Source: Prostheceraeus crozeri (Eukaryota > Platyhelminthes > Polycladida > Euryleptidae). Taken from it: a stretch of 64,000 nucleotides of DNA. How positions within the stretch are numbered: position 1 is the stretch's first letter; each line of letters begins with the position of its first letter. The stretch lies in NCBI GenBank assembly GCA_907163375.1, contig CAJQUW010003583.1, positions 237,677 through 301,676 on the forward strand, read 5' to 3'. This document shows positions 1 through 12,849 of this stretch, piece by piece. The notes beneath the pieces were generated by a model that did not search any database, had not been told where the DNA came from, and was given only the letters and a program-made list of their open reading frames with translations. The translations under genes and the position numbers were made by a program.

Positions 1-399
1 TTGATGAGTGCATAATCATTCGTTTGATTCACAATAAAATTTAGAACCTCATCACTGAAGAATTGAAGAAAGAAGTCTACAGGCTCAGTGCACCCGTCGA
101 ACCCTACAGCTTTCTGCTTTTCAGCTTCAGGAACTTCAATCAAATTTTCAAAAGGGTCAGCCAAACGAGCCATCTTTTTCTTCCGCTTCGGAGTCCTATG
201 ATTTTCTTCTTCATCTTCTTCGTCATCAGGAGCTTCCACGATTGCATTTAGGAGGTTCCGCGGTAAGTTTTGAAACTGTGGTTGATCTCCATCTTCTTCG
301 TCAGAGTATTCTCCTTCACCTGGTGGATGAATGACTAAATCGATCTGATCGGGCAACTCGTTCTCTTCATCCTCAATGCCATCGAGCATCTCATTCAGT
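1..399 (-). CDS. piggyBac transposase, exon 2 (partial at left edge)
   Basis: Minus-strand frame open from a TTTTTTACAG acceptor to the window edge. The first part is acidic (EDEENE, DEEDGD, DDEEDEEE) and is followed by a lysine/arginine cluster (PKRKKK) that could be a nuclear signal. It then enters the start of the piggyBac DDE domain: PVDFFLQFFSDEVLNFIV followed by NQTNDYA, the typical FFxxFxxxE...IVxxTNxYA opening of family transposases. The catalytic aspartates lie outside the window. There are no internal stops in the visible part, so this copy may be young. Confidence 0.85.
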
Positions 400-618
400 C
401 TGTAAAAAAAGAGAATATTTATTTTTGATGAACCGCATGAAACAAAGAAAGTCAATATAGACTCCTTCAAAAGTTGATGAGAACAACCAAACTAAATTGA
501 AATCTAAAGTGTCTTTTTATTGCATTATTGTATTACGAGTATCTTCAGCAATAAACAAGTAGCATGTAACTGAACCAGTAAATCAAAACGGCAAGTAGAT
601 AGAACTGATGGTTAACAT

Positions 619-692
619 GCGCGGTAGTGCATCGGTTGAGTGCTGAACTTCCCCATTCCGTGGTGGTGGGTGCGAACCCCTACCATGTGCGC
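619..692 (+). repeat. tRNA-like SINE head (pol III boxes)
   Basis: About 74 bp with an A-box-like TAGTGCATCGG (625-635) and a B-box-like GGTGCGAACCC (669-679), flanked by partly complementary GCGC ends. The acceptor stem does not pair fully, so it is unlikely to be a working tRNA gene. A tRNA-derived SINE fragment inside the piggyBac intron is the best reading. Confidence 0.45.
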
Positions 693-1188
693 CTATTTTA
701 TGTTGCCAATGCCCAGATATGCTTTTAACAGATGATAAATGCGATCTATCTATATCGTTTATAATCAAACTCAAATGATAACTAGTTTTAGCTAGTTGAA
801 ACCCTTGTAATCCTCAAAGCAAAAATCGGAATTTTTCAGAAAGGCTACACATTTTGTGACATATTTTAGAAGCAAGCTATAGATAATCTTGTGAACGTAG
901 AGAGTCACCATTGAAATAAATGATAAAGCATTGTTTATTTTTGAAAATCGAGCCGAAAATGATTGTATTTAATGAAAATTATAGTCGTGACAATATGGAT
1001 AATCAACTAATTTTCTGCATGAAATGTTAAAACCAATTCCCATAGATCGTTATAACGATCACCAATTTTTACCTCATCTGAAAATATATCCATCCACTAT
1101 GAATTGCATCTAAATATATTCTGAGACACGCTTTATGATACAATTTACTATTTCAAGTCCGAATAGATACAAAGGAATTCTTTCTCAC

Positions 1189-1232
1189 CTTCTTTTTGCA
1201 ATTGATTTAGCATTTCTCCGCCTGTCAGCCAT
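1189..1232 (-). CDS. piggyBac transposase, coding exon 1
   Basis: ATG at 1232 opens a basic 14-codon start (MADRRRNAKSIAKR) that ends at a GTGAGA donor. Joining it to the acceptor at 400/399 keeps one open frame (the split codon becomes Arg). A short basic N-terminus before an acidic stretch is common in piggyBac-family transposases. The exon is tiny and rests on the splice-site and frame match plus its position just inside the transposon end. The intron is about 790 bp and contains a tRNA-like SINE head and a second copy of the terminal palindrome. Confidence 0.6.
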
Positions 1233-1442
1233 GATGGAAATAACAGCAAAATTCAAATCCGCGCCAAAAAATTGCAAATGAATATAAAAAACGAACTGAT
1301 GTACTTAAACACTGTTTCTGTCATAAAAAACCAGAAAATAATCGATTAATGTGAGTTTGAAACCTTGTTGACATTAAAAAACTAACTTCAAAATCTTAAT
1401 GTTGATGATCGTTATAACGATCAACGGGCACAAATGGGTTAA

Positions 1443-2320
1443 GGACTCATGCTTTTTAGCCTACTCATACCGATTCTTTATGTTCTTCTCTGATAACTTA
1501 CATTTTGGCAGAATTGCATTTTGGGCTTGGTCGATGACTACATTAGGAAGATAATAGATTCCAGAGTAATTCCACAAGATCATATAATTTGATCAAATGA
1601 TCAAGGCATGGCCTGCCTTCAACAAAATAACGCACCCTGCCTTGGTAGCAGGAAATCATTGAAAAAATTCGAATATGCTCTGCTCAGAGTGCTACCTTGG
1701 CCGGCATTATCAGTGGATTTGAACTGAATCGGTAGCTTGTGAGCGGTTGTCAAGCGTCGGATATCAAGGAAGCGTCCAAAAAGTAAGACAGAGATCATTC
1801 GCGCCTTTCTAGACATCCAGATTAAGTCGACGAAATTAAGGATGTGTGCCAAAATTCAATGAATTCAATGAGTGATCGCGTGAAGGACGTGATTCTGTTC
1901 AAGGGGCATTTACGAAATTTTGACATCTGCTGTGATCTCATTGTTGTTTATGCTCGAATATGCAGCTATGGGTATTTCTAAGTCGTTAAGTTATGCAACT
2001 ATCACTTTAAAGATGAGTTACCACTTGTGTATCCTTAATTTTTCCAATATCACGGGGTGTTGCAAACTTGCTGTCGCATACTGTACTATTATTCCTTCTG
2101 TATTACCATCATGATCAGTCAAATACGTGCAAATGTCTCCTACAGTATAAAAATCTGCATCTCTCACATATGATTCGGTCTTTTAACAAAATCGAAACTG
2201 TATTTACATTATTCTACCTAATATACTCTATGTTTAGTACGCGCAAAAATATAGCAAGTCAATGCATGAAGAAATCCAGCTATGAAATATCATCGCAATT
2301 ATAAGAGGAGGGATGTCGTA
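1443..2320. other. Intergenic/intronic stretch, nothing recognised
   Basis: AT-rich DNA with short chance frames only. No transposon end, RNA gene or conserved protein motif was seen. Confidence 0.5.
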
Positions 2321-5180
2321 GGCCGCTGTTGCACAGAATACGGCGTCTTCCATCTTCCATCGTTCATGTAACTCGCCTTTTTGCACATTCTTCATACGGC
2401 GTGTTCCATACGGCGTGATGAGCAGGGATGGTCAATTTGCTGCCTGTGGCATTTTAACGCATGATGCGGACGCCAGCGTTGGCACCAGCAAATATTATGC
2501 ACATTTTTATACGTAAATATTCATGTATTTTGTTATGTCGAATTTGGCACACAGGGCTTGTTTAAAATAGAAGTATATTAACGTTCAATCATCCAATGAT
2601 GGTTTTAACAACCTAGGAAATCATTATCATGATATCTGTATGCATTGTTAATCTAAAGATGCCATTTAATGCTTATTTAATTCCGTTAACTTTGTTCCGT
2701 TAATTAAAAAATGTAGTTTCGTTAATGATGATCCGCTAATGTGGGAGTTAAGTAACGGAAGTTAAAGTTAAACCGCTAATTCGTTAAATTTTATGTTATC
2801 TTTAAAATCGTATTTTAGTTAACATTGTGTCTTCACAGATAAATTTTCTGCTACTCTTCGTTTCTTTATTTTTCTTCGGCTAGGGACCCGAACACCTCTT
2901 GTGAAAACTTATAAGCCTGCATCTTTGCTATCCATGTAGCTTTTCTCGAAAAAGACTTAAATCATCTCACAGCAGTTCTCAGGCCAATGTTTCTTACAAA
3001 ATGTAAAGTCGTTTGTTCTGATAAATTATTCCACAAAGCTTTTATCCATCAATCTTTTTCATTCGAGTCGTTAGGTAAAGAATAAAACACTTGCACATAA
3101 AACTGCACACAAGGAAGACATATTCTTCCTGCACTAAGGAAATTTGTTCGAGACTTCGGAGCATGCGCGTAGACGAAATCAGACCGCATTGGGGAACAGC
3201 ATCGATTCTTGTGACCTTTATGACTGCTCTCCTGACACTGTCTGCCTCATTGTGTGAAGAGAATAGCTCTTCACGCAAATAACGATGCGAATTCTGTATG
3301 ACGCCGCGCGTTGTTGTCAGAGTGTATGATGACCGAAGGTGAAGCAAGTTAAGTCAGCCTTCAAAAGTCTGCGTGCATAGTTGACTTGACATCATAAGCT
3401 GAGTTCTCAGTCGCATATTTATTAAAAAAGTTAACGGATTAACGGACTTCCATGAGAGTAACGGAAGTTAAACTAATCGTTTACTTTTTTTAGAAAGTTA
3501 AAAAGCTAAGAAATACGAGTAGTTAGCTTCCGTTAATTAACGGATTAACGGAAGTTAACGGATTGTGCCCAACTATGGTCATGGCCAGCTGCCTTCTGCT
3601 GTCCCAGTTGCCAGCACCGTGCTGGCGCCAGCGCTGGTCCCATCCTTGGTAATTAGACGATTTTCATCTACCGTCTTCCGCCTTACATCTTCTATTTTCC
3701 ACGGACAGCAGTTACACTAGGAAAATCCATTTTCGATACAGTCATCGCTATCTCTTCCTCATTTTCGTCCTCGTCCGACATAGTGAACAAAGAACTGTTT
3801 TCTGACACATTGTTTCTCTTCGAAAATCATTGTTTCTCATATCAGACGACACTTCACGTTGCTCTAATTTCAGAACAGTCCTGCGGCTGGTGCCTGATAG
3901 CAGATGGAAATGAACTTTACCAGCGCACAATTTCGCGCCTTATGACCACAGAATTAAATATTTTGTTTATCTGCTTCGATTTGCTAGAAGTGTGATCGAT
4001 ACGAAATCCACGGCACATCGAGGAACCTATAAAGTGGGCGAAAAAGAATTCCTAATATCTTACAGAGATAGGAAAAAAGTCGTGCGTCGCTTGCGGATTA
4101 ATGTGAGTTCCAGCAAAGTCCTTCGATTGCCACAATTCCTTCAGATTCGAAGAATTCAGATCATTGCGCACAAGTTTTCTCCATAATGTTGGACCTTCCG
4201 ATAATTATCAAAAAAATAGCAGGCGTACGAAAATTAGTTCACTTGATGATTTCACCACCGTCTTCTCAGCCAATCCTCACTGCATAGCGCATACACTGAA
4301 TCGGATGTTACCAGACGATGTGTGTTTTGGTGTGTGCGAAGTGATATCACAGCACGCACGCATCTTTCACTGGCTCTGGTGTCCTCTGCTGACAACTTAT
4401 TGTTTGCCATTTCCAATAGCAAGCGATACACGAATCATCCATTCGAGAAGGAGCAAGTCACAGAATTAGACAGGTCGTCTCTTCTTCCGTTTGACTAGAA
4501 GGGAAACATTGGAACATGTAGCGTAAATGAAATGGCACAATCAGCTGACTAAAAACCATAGCAATCGAACAATGAGCAACCAGTTCAACATAAAACACGC
4601 CTAATTTTGCAAAGTTCCAGTGACTGTTATCAACCGGATCACACAACGAAGAAACACAGACGATGTCAAGTTCTACGTGTGAACGTTTATTCATGCGCCT
4701 GCTAATTTTTTTTTAAATGATCGGAGGACCTACCTAACATTATCGAGAAAACTTTTGCGCAATGATCTGAATTCTTCGAATCTGAAGGAGTCGTGGCAAT
4801 CGGAGCATTTTGAAGGAATTCAGAGCAATCCGCAAGCGACGCACGACTATTTTCCATATCTCTGCAAGGTATTAAAAATTTCTTTTTGCCCACTTATTAA
4901 GTTCCTGCATGTGCCATCTGTTTGAATCAGTTTGCACTTCTAGCAAAGTGATACGCTTAAACAATCTAATTCTGTGGAGCAAGTTGTCTAATTCTGTGAT
5001 GTGCCATTTCGATAATAAGGCTTTATATAACCCTTCCTTTCTAGGAAACCGAAGCGCGCGCGGATGAATCTAATTGTGCTTATGACCGATGAACGACGCT
5101 TTATCACTTTTCTGTGTGAGAGCGTGATGGAAGATGGAAGATGGATTGTGGCTGATGCCTTTTTCTGTGTGACAGTGGCC
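2321..5180. mobile_element. Harbinger-like foldback element with inserted repeat
   Basis: Left end GGCCGCTGTTGCACAG and right end CTGTGTGACAGTGGCC are inverted copies, flanked by GTA and TTA (a TWA-type target, one base changed). Inside are long inverted arms, about 4010-4230 and 4685-4910, sharing for example TCGTGCGTCGCTTGCGGATT and ATTCGAAGAATTCAGATCAT. The left arm seems interrupted by a second repeat, roughly 2425-3650, which begins CAGGGATGG, ends CCATCCTTG and carries many TTAACGGA-type motifs (2680-2790, 3425-3565). No intact transposase was recognised. The superfamily call rests on end sequence and the 3 bp target only. Confidence 0.45.
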
Positions 5181-5733
5181 TTAGAGGTCAATCGACCGGC
5201 ATCGCAGAGGATTGAGTAAAAGTGTTGAATTTTAAATGATATAATCCATAACTAGTCACTATATAATTGGAAGTGACATCCAAAATTATGGCGAAATTAG
5301 ATCTGCAAGGTTTAGTTTTAGAAGGAACACAGGTGTGGGAACCGGGCCGGAATTTTCGGACTAATTCAACTTCTTCCATGGTCGGGCTCGCGCCCGTTTC
5401 ATCTTAAATCAGCAACCATTTGAATAAAGCTGTACATGAAGGTTCAATAATAAATAATCACATTCTACACCACTAAGTAATGCAATTTTTGACGAATTAT
5501 AAAAATCATTATTTGAAGTATGCAAACGTCGGCTTGCATTGCTAGCGTGAATCATTAGGATGTACATATGTAGCTATACTTGGGGTTTTGATGGGCATCG
5601 TGTTAATTAGTGTTCCACAAATAAAAGAGAAATTGTCCTGTCAGATTCTTTACCACATGGTCAGGTCTATTTAACACTGTCAAATATGCTATGAACAAAC
5701 CAATGTTATCTGAAGTTTATCTGATGCATTTAC
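5181..5733. other. Intron sequence, nothing recognised
   Basis: Between the foldback element and the third immunoglobulin exon. No repeat ends or coding motifs were seen. The next exon of the immunoglobulin gene could lie here or further left, but I could not identify it. Confidence 0.4.
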
Positions 5734-5988
5734 CTTTTCTTAATGGAATGCTAACGGTCATTTCTGCCGTTACATACTTCTTACATATCCGATTTCTTGC
5801 ATGACAAGTATACACGCCATTGTGTTTTGATTGAAGGTATTGAATGTGGAGGTAATCGCTGGAAATCCGACTGCCATCAGGAAAAGTCCAATAAATTTCC
5901 CATCCACTTTCATTAACCATACATTGTCGTCTAATCATGCCATTGTAAGTCAGGGAGTCACCAGTGAGACCCTTAATCATAACATTTG
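5734..5988 (-). CDS. Immunoglobulin-like domain exon 3 of a large host gene
   Basis: 255 nt exon between a TTTACAG acceptor and a GTAAAT donor, phase 1 on both sides. It encodes one Ig-like domain. The first cysteine is in MIRRQCMVNE, the core tryptophan in EIYWTFPDGS, and the second cysteine in the typical strand F motif NGVYTCHARN. It joins in frame to the exon at 23756-23508 (split codon Ala). Its arrangement (RRQC, YW.FPDG, NGVYTCHA) matches the two other Ig exons, so all belong to one gene. The protein is probably secreted or cell-surface. The gene continues to the left of this exon (the donor is intact). Confidence 0.85.
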
Positions 5989-6759
5989 CTGTAAATGAAA
6001 TCAGAACTCAAAGTGATCATAAAAAATTGCAACCATACTTGCATGTAAGGAGTGTAGCAGTCTGTAAGCTATATATTTTTATACATCAAAAGGGGCTCTT
6101 TATTACTCATTGAGGCATAGCAAGGAAGAATGTGAAAAATACTTTTTGACAAACACCCTCAAGCAATGGCGGGTGCGATTCGACTTTCGCGCGATTTCGA
6201 ATCGTGCGACTCACTGCATGCACGATTGATTTTGAATATTTCGAGATTTTTTCAAATTCCAGGATTGCAGAAGTTTACAATTAGTTTGTTTTGCATTATT
6301 TCTAATAGCTTCATTTTAAATTGGACAATTTCCATTAATATTGTGACTTTGAGACACTTAGCCTATTCAAACCTTAAAATCATTATCTAATGCCAACATT
6401 AATAAGAAACGTAATGATTGATTCGAATTTTTATTGATAGTCTGGACAATCTATTATCAAGAATCTACTGCTATGAAGTGGACGGCTGCATGTGAAGCAT
6501 CCGTCAAAAATTTTATCTCTCAATTTTGATTCCTTTGGTCTTCATCAACGATGTCTTGTCGAACATGGCTATGGGAATTTGCTGTTTCTTCCACCAGTCT
6601 TATAACAGCATAATCATGCGTCAACTCATTCAAACAATCAGACATAATTATGTCGTCTACAAAAAATAAGCAAATTTAAATGTTGTATGTAGTGTGGGCT
6701 ATATTTGTGTCTAAAATTCTTCTTAAAACCGTATATTATATACTGTATATATATATATA
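5989..6759. other. Intron sequence, nothing recognised
   Basis: AT-rich intron between the Ig3 exon and the Tc1 element. It ends in a short TA run next to the Tc1 target site. Confidence 0.5.
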
Positions 6760-8160
6760 CTCATTGACAAAATTTTTTTTCAAACATTTACTTCTTTAAC
6801 TTCTTTCATTTTTGACTGGTATATATACATGCTCTATGATACCTTGATAATTTAGTCACAATCTCTACCAAGTCGCTAGCACAGAAAAACAATGCATGTA
6901 TCAGATTCAACTTTAATAGCACGTGTGCCCCCCCTCTAGCTCCAATACATTCAGTAATCCGAGATGGCGTGGATTCACAAAGTTTCTGAATGAAGGATGT
7001 TTCAAGGAGAAGCCACTGCTTTGTCAGTCTTTCAGAGCGAATCTTCAGGGACACTGGTGGAAGTGAATAGCGGTCTCTCACTCGCCGCCCACGCTCGTCC
7101 CAGACTTGTTCAATGGGTGACAAGTCAGGTGAGCGTGCAGGCCAGTCAAGGATTTGAATGGTCAATCTCCTAACAGTGGCAATGACAGCCGAAGGGCGAT
7201 GTGGTCTTGCGTTGTCGTCTTGGAAGGCGAGATCCTCCACCCTGACCACTGGGGCAACAACAGGAAGCACAATTTCATTGAGATACCTCTATCCAGTCAA
7301 CGTGCCTTTGATGATGACTGCTGTCGTTCGTCTGCCATGCCAAATGCCACCCACAGCATAACACTTCCACCACCATATCTGTCGTGTTCTTTAATACGGC
7401 ATGGGGCAAAACGTTCACCTGGAAGACGATGCACGCTGACACGACCGTCATTCAAATCCAGAGTGAATCTCGATTCATCGGTCCACAAGACTTTCTGTCA
7501 TTGATGGTCATTCCATGAGCGATGGGCATCACACCAGGCAACTCGTCTTCTGCGGTGCTCAAAACTCAATGGAATTAGGACAGCTGGTCGTCGCGATTGA
7601 ATTCCAGCTTCTCGCAATCTTCAGTAAGCCGTTCGAACGCTACAGTCTATATTTGAGGCACTCTTCCAGTGTACGACTAGCTTTGGGACTGACACAAATC
7701 TATTCCTCTTTGCAGCTAAAACTAGTCGTGCGTCTGTCCTTCCTGCAGACTTTCTTGGTCGACCAGATCCCTCCTTCTTTTTAACATCTCCTTCTGCTTT
7801 CCATCGACACCACCACCTCCAAACAACGACTCTCGATAGTTGCAGCTCTTCGGCAACACTCGCACAACTTCTACCACAACGAATCATTCCAATAGCCATA
7901 CCTCTGGTAAACTGATCGTGTGCCATTTTATTTTACAAAAGCTGGATTTCAGTTAACGTTTATGTTCAATCTGTAAAAGCAATTGTGATAGTTGTATCGA
8001 TATCAAAATTTGAAATTTGACCACCATAGATATTTCTCCATTCTCTAATGTGTTGAATGGTAATACATAGAAAGCGAGATATTTCATCATACCTGAGAAA
8101 AAATGAAACAAACTTCAATTCAAGTCAATGATAGTTTGTTTCATTAATTATGTCAATGAG
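6760..8160 (-). mobile_element. Tc1/mariner-family transposon
   Basis: Ends CTCATTGACA (6760) and TGTCAATGAG (8160) are inverted and flanked by TA on both sides, the Tc1/mariner target. Only about 16 bp of the ends still match. It contains a decayed transposase on the minus strand. Confidence 0.8.
6870..7926 (-). pseudogene. Tc1-like transposase, frameshifted
   Basis: Minus-strand pieces in order: an N-terminal helix-turn-helix segment starting MAHDQFTRGMAIGMI (from 7926) with a GRPRKSAGR hook; a first catalytic segment WTDESRF with GGGSVMLWVAFG (near 7488-7310); a second with QDDNARPH and WPARSPDLSPIEQVW (7285-7060). The DDE residues can be seen (TDES, QDDN, PIE), but the frame changes between the pieces, so the gene is dead. 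Length fits the usual 340-residue family size. Confidence 0.85.
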
Positions 8161-8414
8161 TATATATACATTGAGTTTAAGAATAATCGAATAATAGCTT
8201 GTTCGATCTCTACTTCGAATTATTCTTTGCATAAATGCACATCTTTGCACATTAATACATAATTTTACGCACTGAGAGTTAATTTGACGTGTGACAGTAG
8301 TGACTAATATTTTGGAAATGACAGTTGTAAATTTGCATGATTTAATTGCAGTGCACATCTATTAGTGCAACGTCCAGATTTCCAATTAATACAGTAATTA
8401 CGTTGCAATAAATG
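8161..8414. other. Intron spacer between two transposons
   Basis: AT-rich spacer between the Tc1 right end and the AATG target of the next transposon. No gene seen. Confidence 0.5.
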
Positions 8415-8945
8415 CACGGAGGGTTTTGACGGGTCAAAATCGATATATCGACTACATTCAAACTACCTTCATAAATGGGTACTGTAGGGTCCCAGAAGTT
8501 ATAAAAACTAGATTTCAAAAAAAATCGGCCGCTAACTATTTTTGGCCCATTGTCCCATTTTTAGCCCTTTTTAGTATATTGGCCCATAAAGATGTCAAAT
8601 TTTCAAAATGGCGTTCATTGTTTGCTTTTTTGCATTCTTTAAGTTCAGATTATTGTTTACAAACTTGCGAGTTTTTTCATATGATGTTATTTTTTTCAAG
8701 TAATGCACACGTGTCATATTCAGTTGTTATCGTGTTGTTGTCGTTATTCCAAGAGAGACAAAAGCAGCTAATTTGAGGTTAGACGAATATCTATAGTCCA
8801 TTCAGATGTCTTTTCAACGATCGATACTCTTTCAAATCATTACACATGTCATGGTTATTCAATGGTGGATTTGGCATTGTGACGTCGGGCATGCAATCCC
8901 CAGATAGAACACATCAGCAGTTGTTTTCACCACTTTCCGACAGGT

Positions 8946-9377
8946 ATGCCACATGAGCGAATGAACCACAATGCGTGTAGTGAAAAAGTCTGTCTATTAT
9001 GTCTCCGAAAATCAAAAGAAATGCGAATTCTTACAGAAAATAAGATCAAGACTATTCATTCAAATTTAATGTATTTTGATCCCGATGATATTCAATATCC
9101 AACAGCAGTTTCTGGAAAGTGTCGTATTACTCATTCGGAATATTCTCGCATTTATCATTTTATTGAATTATTCTATTGTGTACACTACAATGTCTACCAT
9201 TCGTTGAGTTATTCTCGTTTTTCAAATTGGTTGTGGAATTTTGCTTTGGAGCAGCACAACTTCCTGTTTTTCGCCGTCTTATTAATGATTTCAGGAGAGC
9301 ATGCGAAGATTCAGAACTTTCCGTCACGCCGAAGTTACACATGGTGTTGTACCATGTGTCAGAATTCTGCGACTGTA
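8946..9377 (+). pseudogene. Transposase of the outer element, N-terminal part
   Basis: Starts with a Cys-rich segment (KVCLLCLRKSKEMR, then a SGKCR motif about 40 residues later) that looks like a zinc-binding module. A frame change near 9200-9240 leads to a helical segment with FRRLINDFRRACEDSE and LSVTPKLHMVLYHVSEF. The spacing is short, so the middle of the gene is probably deleted. The frame runs straight into the TA where the inner element begins. Its continuation is at 19347. The family is not named here because I cannot match it with certainty. Confidence 0.6.
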
Positions 9378-9460
9378 CACTGTAAACTGTCGGGCACGAA
9401 TTTAGGCACGAAGTCAGAATCTGGTGCCTATTAGCGCCTATTGATGCCTGAAGGCACTAA

Positions 9461-10768
9461 CCCTCCAGGCGGTGGGGGGGCATATTTATGCCCCCCCTTT
9501 GTATTTTTCGATCTAATTCATGAAATATGAAACGTATGATTCTGAAATTTTCAGTAGCTTATTTTTTGCGTATTTTTGACAATTTCCTGCAAAATTATTA
9601 AAATTGGATCACAGGAACGACCTTTACATGACCTTTATTGAAAAGTACTTTCGAAATTTTATCAAATCAGTGAAATTCTTCAGAAATTTTGTCTATGAAT
9701 GAATTGCTATTGCTTGGAATCACTCATTACGTATAGAATAATTTATTTGACTGTAAATAACTTTATGCTTATCACGGTTTACCAATTCAAATTTGAAAAA
9801 AAACTGCATATACTACTTACAATGATATTGTAAGTACTTTATAGAGTAATATTAGTTTTTACATCTTTTTTATTACTGTTATGTATTGAAAATATATTCA
9901 CATGTATATGTTATGTATTTTCTACATGTAGGCATGTACATGTACTATTTGAACATAAATATATGGAATACTGTTTTCAAAATTTCAGATTTCCCTTTTC
10001 AACTTACATAATCAGTTGACCGAATAGTCTACAGAATCCTTGTCTGCCTTGGCAGTAGAGGCAATAAGTCTGCGTATCACGTTCAATCGCCTTCCCACTG
10101 CATCCTTTCATCACTTACAAACACGCCGAAGGCGCTATTGCTTGACTAATTTGACTGCATTGGAATCGGTAACAGATATCTTCATAATCAGCTCTAACCA
10201 AATTTGATCAACTTGAGTTGTATTCAACAATGAAAAACATTTGTTTGAATCAAATATGCTTCTATGACATTAGCAAAAAGCTCTTTTGATAAGAGTGATA
10301 AATGTTTCAATATTTTTAGAGTCCTCTCTGTTGATAATCTCAAAAAAAAACTATATATATAATTTTATTTGATAATAACTAAACAAATAAATTTTCAAAA
10401 TTTAAAATGCTATTTTTGCATATATTCAAATTTTAAAGCAATGCGAACACCACCATTGTATTCAAAGAACTTGAAACATGTTTGAGTCAATTTTTGCGAT
10501 AATCTGATGATAAAATTTCGCTAAAAACATAAAAAATACATTTTTCTGAAAAAAAAACGCATTTTCAAATTTTGAAATGCTATTTATAGCATGAAGACAG
10601 TCAAATTAAGTAATTCAAATGGCACCACTGAATTCATCATGTCCGGGAATGTGTAAAGGCCAGCATTTCATTAAATTCGCACACTTAGTTTAGGATATCC
10701 TGGGGGGGCATAAATATGCCCCCCCCCCACCGCCTGGAAGGTGGCTGAAGGGCCCACCGCCTGGAGGG
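9461..10768. mobile_element. piggyBac-type MITE with CTAA target
   Basis: Ends CCCTCCAGGCGGTG and CACCGCCTGGAGGG are inverted, with CTAA on both sides (9457-9460, 10769-10772), a variant of the piggyBac TTAA. Just inside each end is a G/C-run palindrome around CATATTTATG (9474-9497) or CATAAATATG (10702-10728). Without it the flanking GGCACTAA-TGGGCACC sequence is continuous. No coding sequence was seen. Confidence 0.7.
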
Positions 10769-10772
10769 CTAA

Positions 10773-12845
10773 TGGGCACCAAGCCAAATATTTCTTTATC
10801 TGTTAAAAACCATATAAAGAAAAATTTCTTCATTTACGATTGCTAATTAGGAAGCTAATTTATTCGAAAATAAGCCATCTAAGCTTCAAATTACTCAACT
10901 CGGCAAATTTAAATCTCCATTGTTTGAGTCTCTAACATTTTAAAGACATTCTTTCATTCTTCAACCCGTGAAGTGTTGTTGAGTAGTGCTTGCAACAACA
11001 GCTGTTCAGGATAGCATGCGGGCTTGAATCAAGCAAAATTATATTTGAAGAACAGAAAAAGGTGCTGCCTGGAAAAAGGTAAGTTCGACATGGGTTCGTT
11101 TGAAAATATTCATGCATCCTTGGAAATATAATGTACTAAGCCCACTATCAAATCATTTGTATAGTTTAGCTTTCCGACATGACCAACGTCCAATCAAATC
11201 TCAGTATGATGCATTTTGATGTTTTGCTACATACTGCAAGCGCAGATAGTGCAAATATTTCTTGGATAACTTTAGTCATGTTTATGCTCTTTTACCACCG
11301 GAGCGGGCGACACACTTTAATAGTTGGCCACCTAATAATAGAAGCACATGAGGTTTCAACGAAATCAGTGGATCCAATTAAAAAGTCACAGCTCCTACTG
11401 TGAAGAGATGGCCATAGATAGTGACGCTGCTCTTTTGGAATTTCCTCACTTGACTGATAGTGAATCATCATCAATGTTGTACTCCAGCATTGATACCGCC
11501 CTTCGAAGTCGCTATCGTTCGACCTTCCTCACACCGCGTTACTATAGACACGTCAACGACTGAATGCCGAGAGTTCGCGTTTACTTGCTTTCCGAATGTT
11601 CAGTGCGGCAGTGACATCGTGATCATGCATCATTCTGTCGACTGACAGACAGCTGTCTTGGAATACTGGACGATTTTCATATACACGTGATTTTTTTCTT
11701 TGCGCATTGTACTGTTCATGCAACATTCATTTGGAAGCTGCAAATCAAATTAAGATCAGTGTCCCATTTTCGAGGTGAGAACCATTCCATTCATATTTGC
11801 TTCAAGACGAAACGGTTCTTTAGGTATCATAAAACATACATGAAACTAGGGTCTTAGTTCAATGCAATGAAAACTTGAAACCATACACAATGCTTGAAAA
11901 CAATTCATTCCGAAGTAAAATGGAGTTTTATATTAGATCTCATTTTCTTAACATTGTGGTTAAATAGCACTGTAAAATAAAAAATGTAATGTTATATGTA
12001 ACACAGCTTCAAATGGACAAAATGTGTGGCTAACGATCTATCGAATCTTACTTCAGAGTAATGAATTCGATCACGAGATCTCGACCATTTTTCAGGCGCT
12101 CGAGATCCCAAGATTTCAGTGCCGAGACCACGATAATTATATTAGGCCTATACATACAATTATCAACTGAAAATTAATGGTTACTTTTCTGGTTTCTCCC
12201 AACCAGTACCATAGCACGTTTTGCTACGTAAATCGCATGAAATCAAAAGGGATCATAGCTCCAGGAACACGAGTAACTTAGATATCGGTTATAGCTTATG
12301 CTGACGACGAATATGACTCGTATGTGACGTCACAAGCTGCTGCTCGTTGACTATGTTCCACCAGAAACGTAATGTGCGAGTTTTTATTGCAACTGTCGTC
12401 GCGCTGATTCACCTTAAAAATCAGGGTTTCGACAGGCCATTTGATGCTCGATGCCCGCAGAATAAAGGAATTAAGAAAGACATCCTGAAAGAAATTAAGA
12501 ATTAAGAAAGTCCTGAAACTCCCGCAGAGAGAGAGAGAGAGAGAGCTGCCTATTAGCTACTGGCAAGGGGAGACTTGAAAAGAGCTAATTAATGTTACAT
12601 TGAGTTGCTTGCTGGGACATTAGGTCATATGTTGATATCAAATGCACTAGCATTCGCATGCCCATATACCATGCTGGCCATTTCATTAGCATAATTTTCA
12701 ATTTGAGCTAGAAAATAGTATATTGATGCAACAACATCTATTCCAAATCCTGAAATATGTGCTCAGGTTAATAGCGTGATTTTCACTAATTGCACTCATT
12801 CAAAAATTACAAAATCTAAGGCTATTACTCCAACAATAGTCAAAA
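10773..12845. other. Stretch without recognised gene
   Basis: Several short open frames (for example 11179-11403 and 11348-11563 on the plus strand) show no family motif. A (GA)n tract lies at about 12529-12545. No transposon ends were seen. Confidence 0.45.
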
Positions 12846-12849
12846 TGTC

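Larger units (their letters stand above)
1..1438 (-). mobile_element. piggyBac transposon, 5' part (runs off left edge)
   Basis: The element's 5' end is at 1438: on the minus strand it starts CCCATTTGTGCCCG and is directly preceded by TTAA (1439-1442 on the plus strand), the piggyBac target. Inside the end is the perfect palindrome GATCGTTATAACGATC (1408-1423), repeated at 1045-1060 within the intron. The transposase begins about 200 bp inside the end. The other terminus lies outside the window. It sits in an intron, or beyond the last visible exon, of the immunoglobulin gene on the same strand. Confidence 0.85.

Noticed and set aside
619-692. Functional tRNA gene
   Set aside because: A- and B-box-like motifs exist, but the acceptor stem pairs poorly and no clean cloverleaf forms; a SINE head is likelier.
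3042-3347. 101-codon minus-strand frame as a gene
   Set aside because: No motif; lies within the repeat inserted in the Harbinger-like element.
9474-9497. G-run/C-run palindrome as a separate element
   Set aside because: It is the subterminal part of the piggyBac-type MITE, mirrored at 10702-10728.
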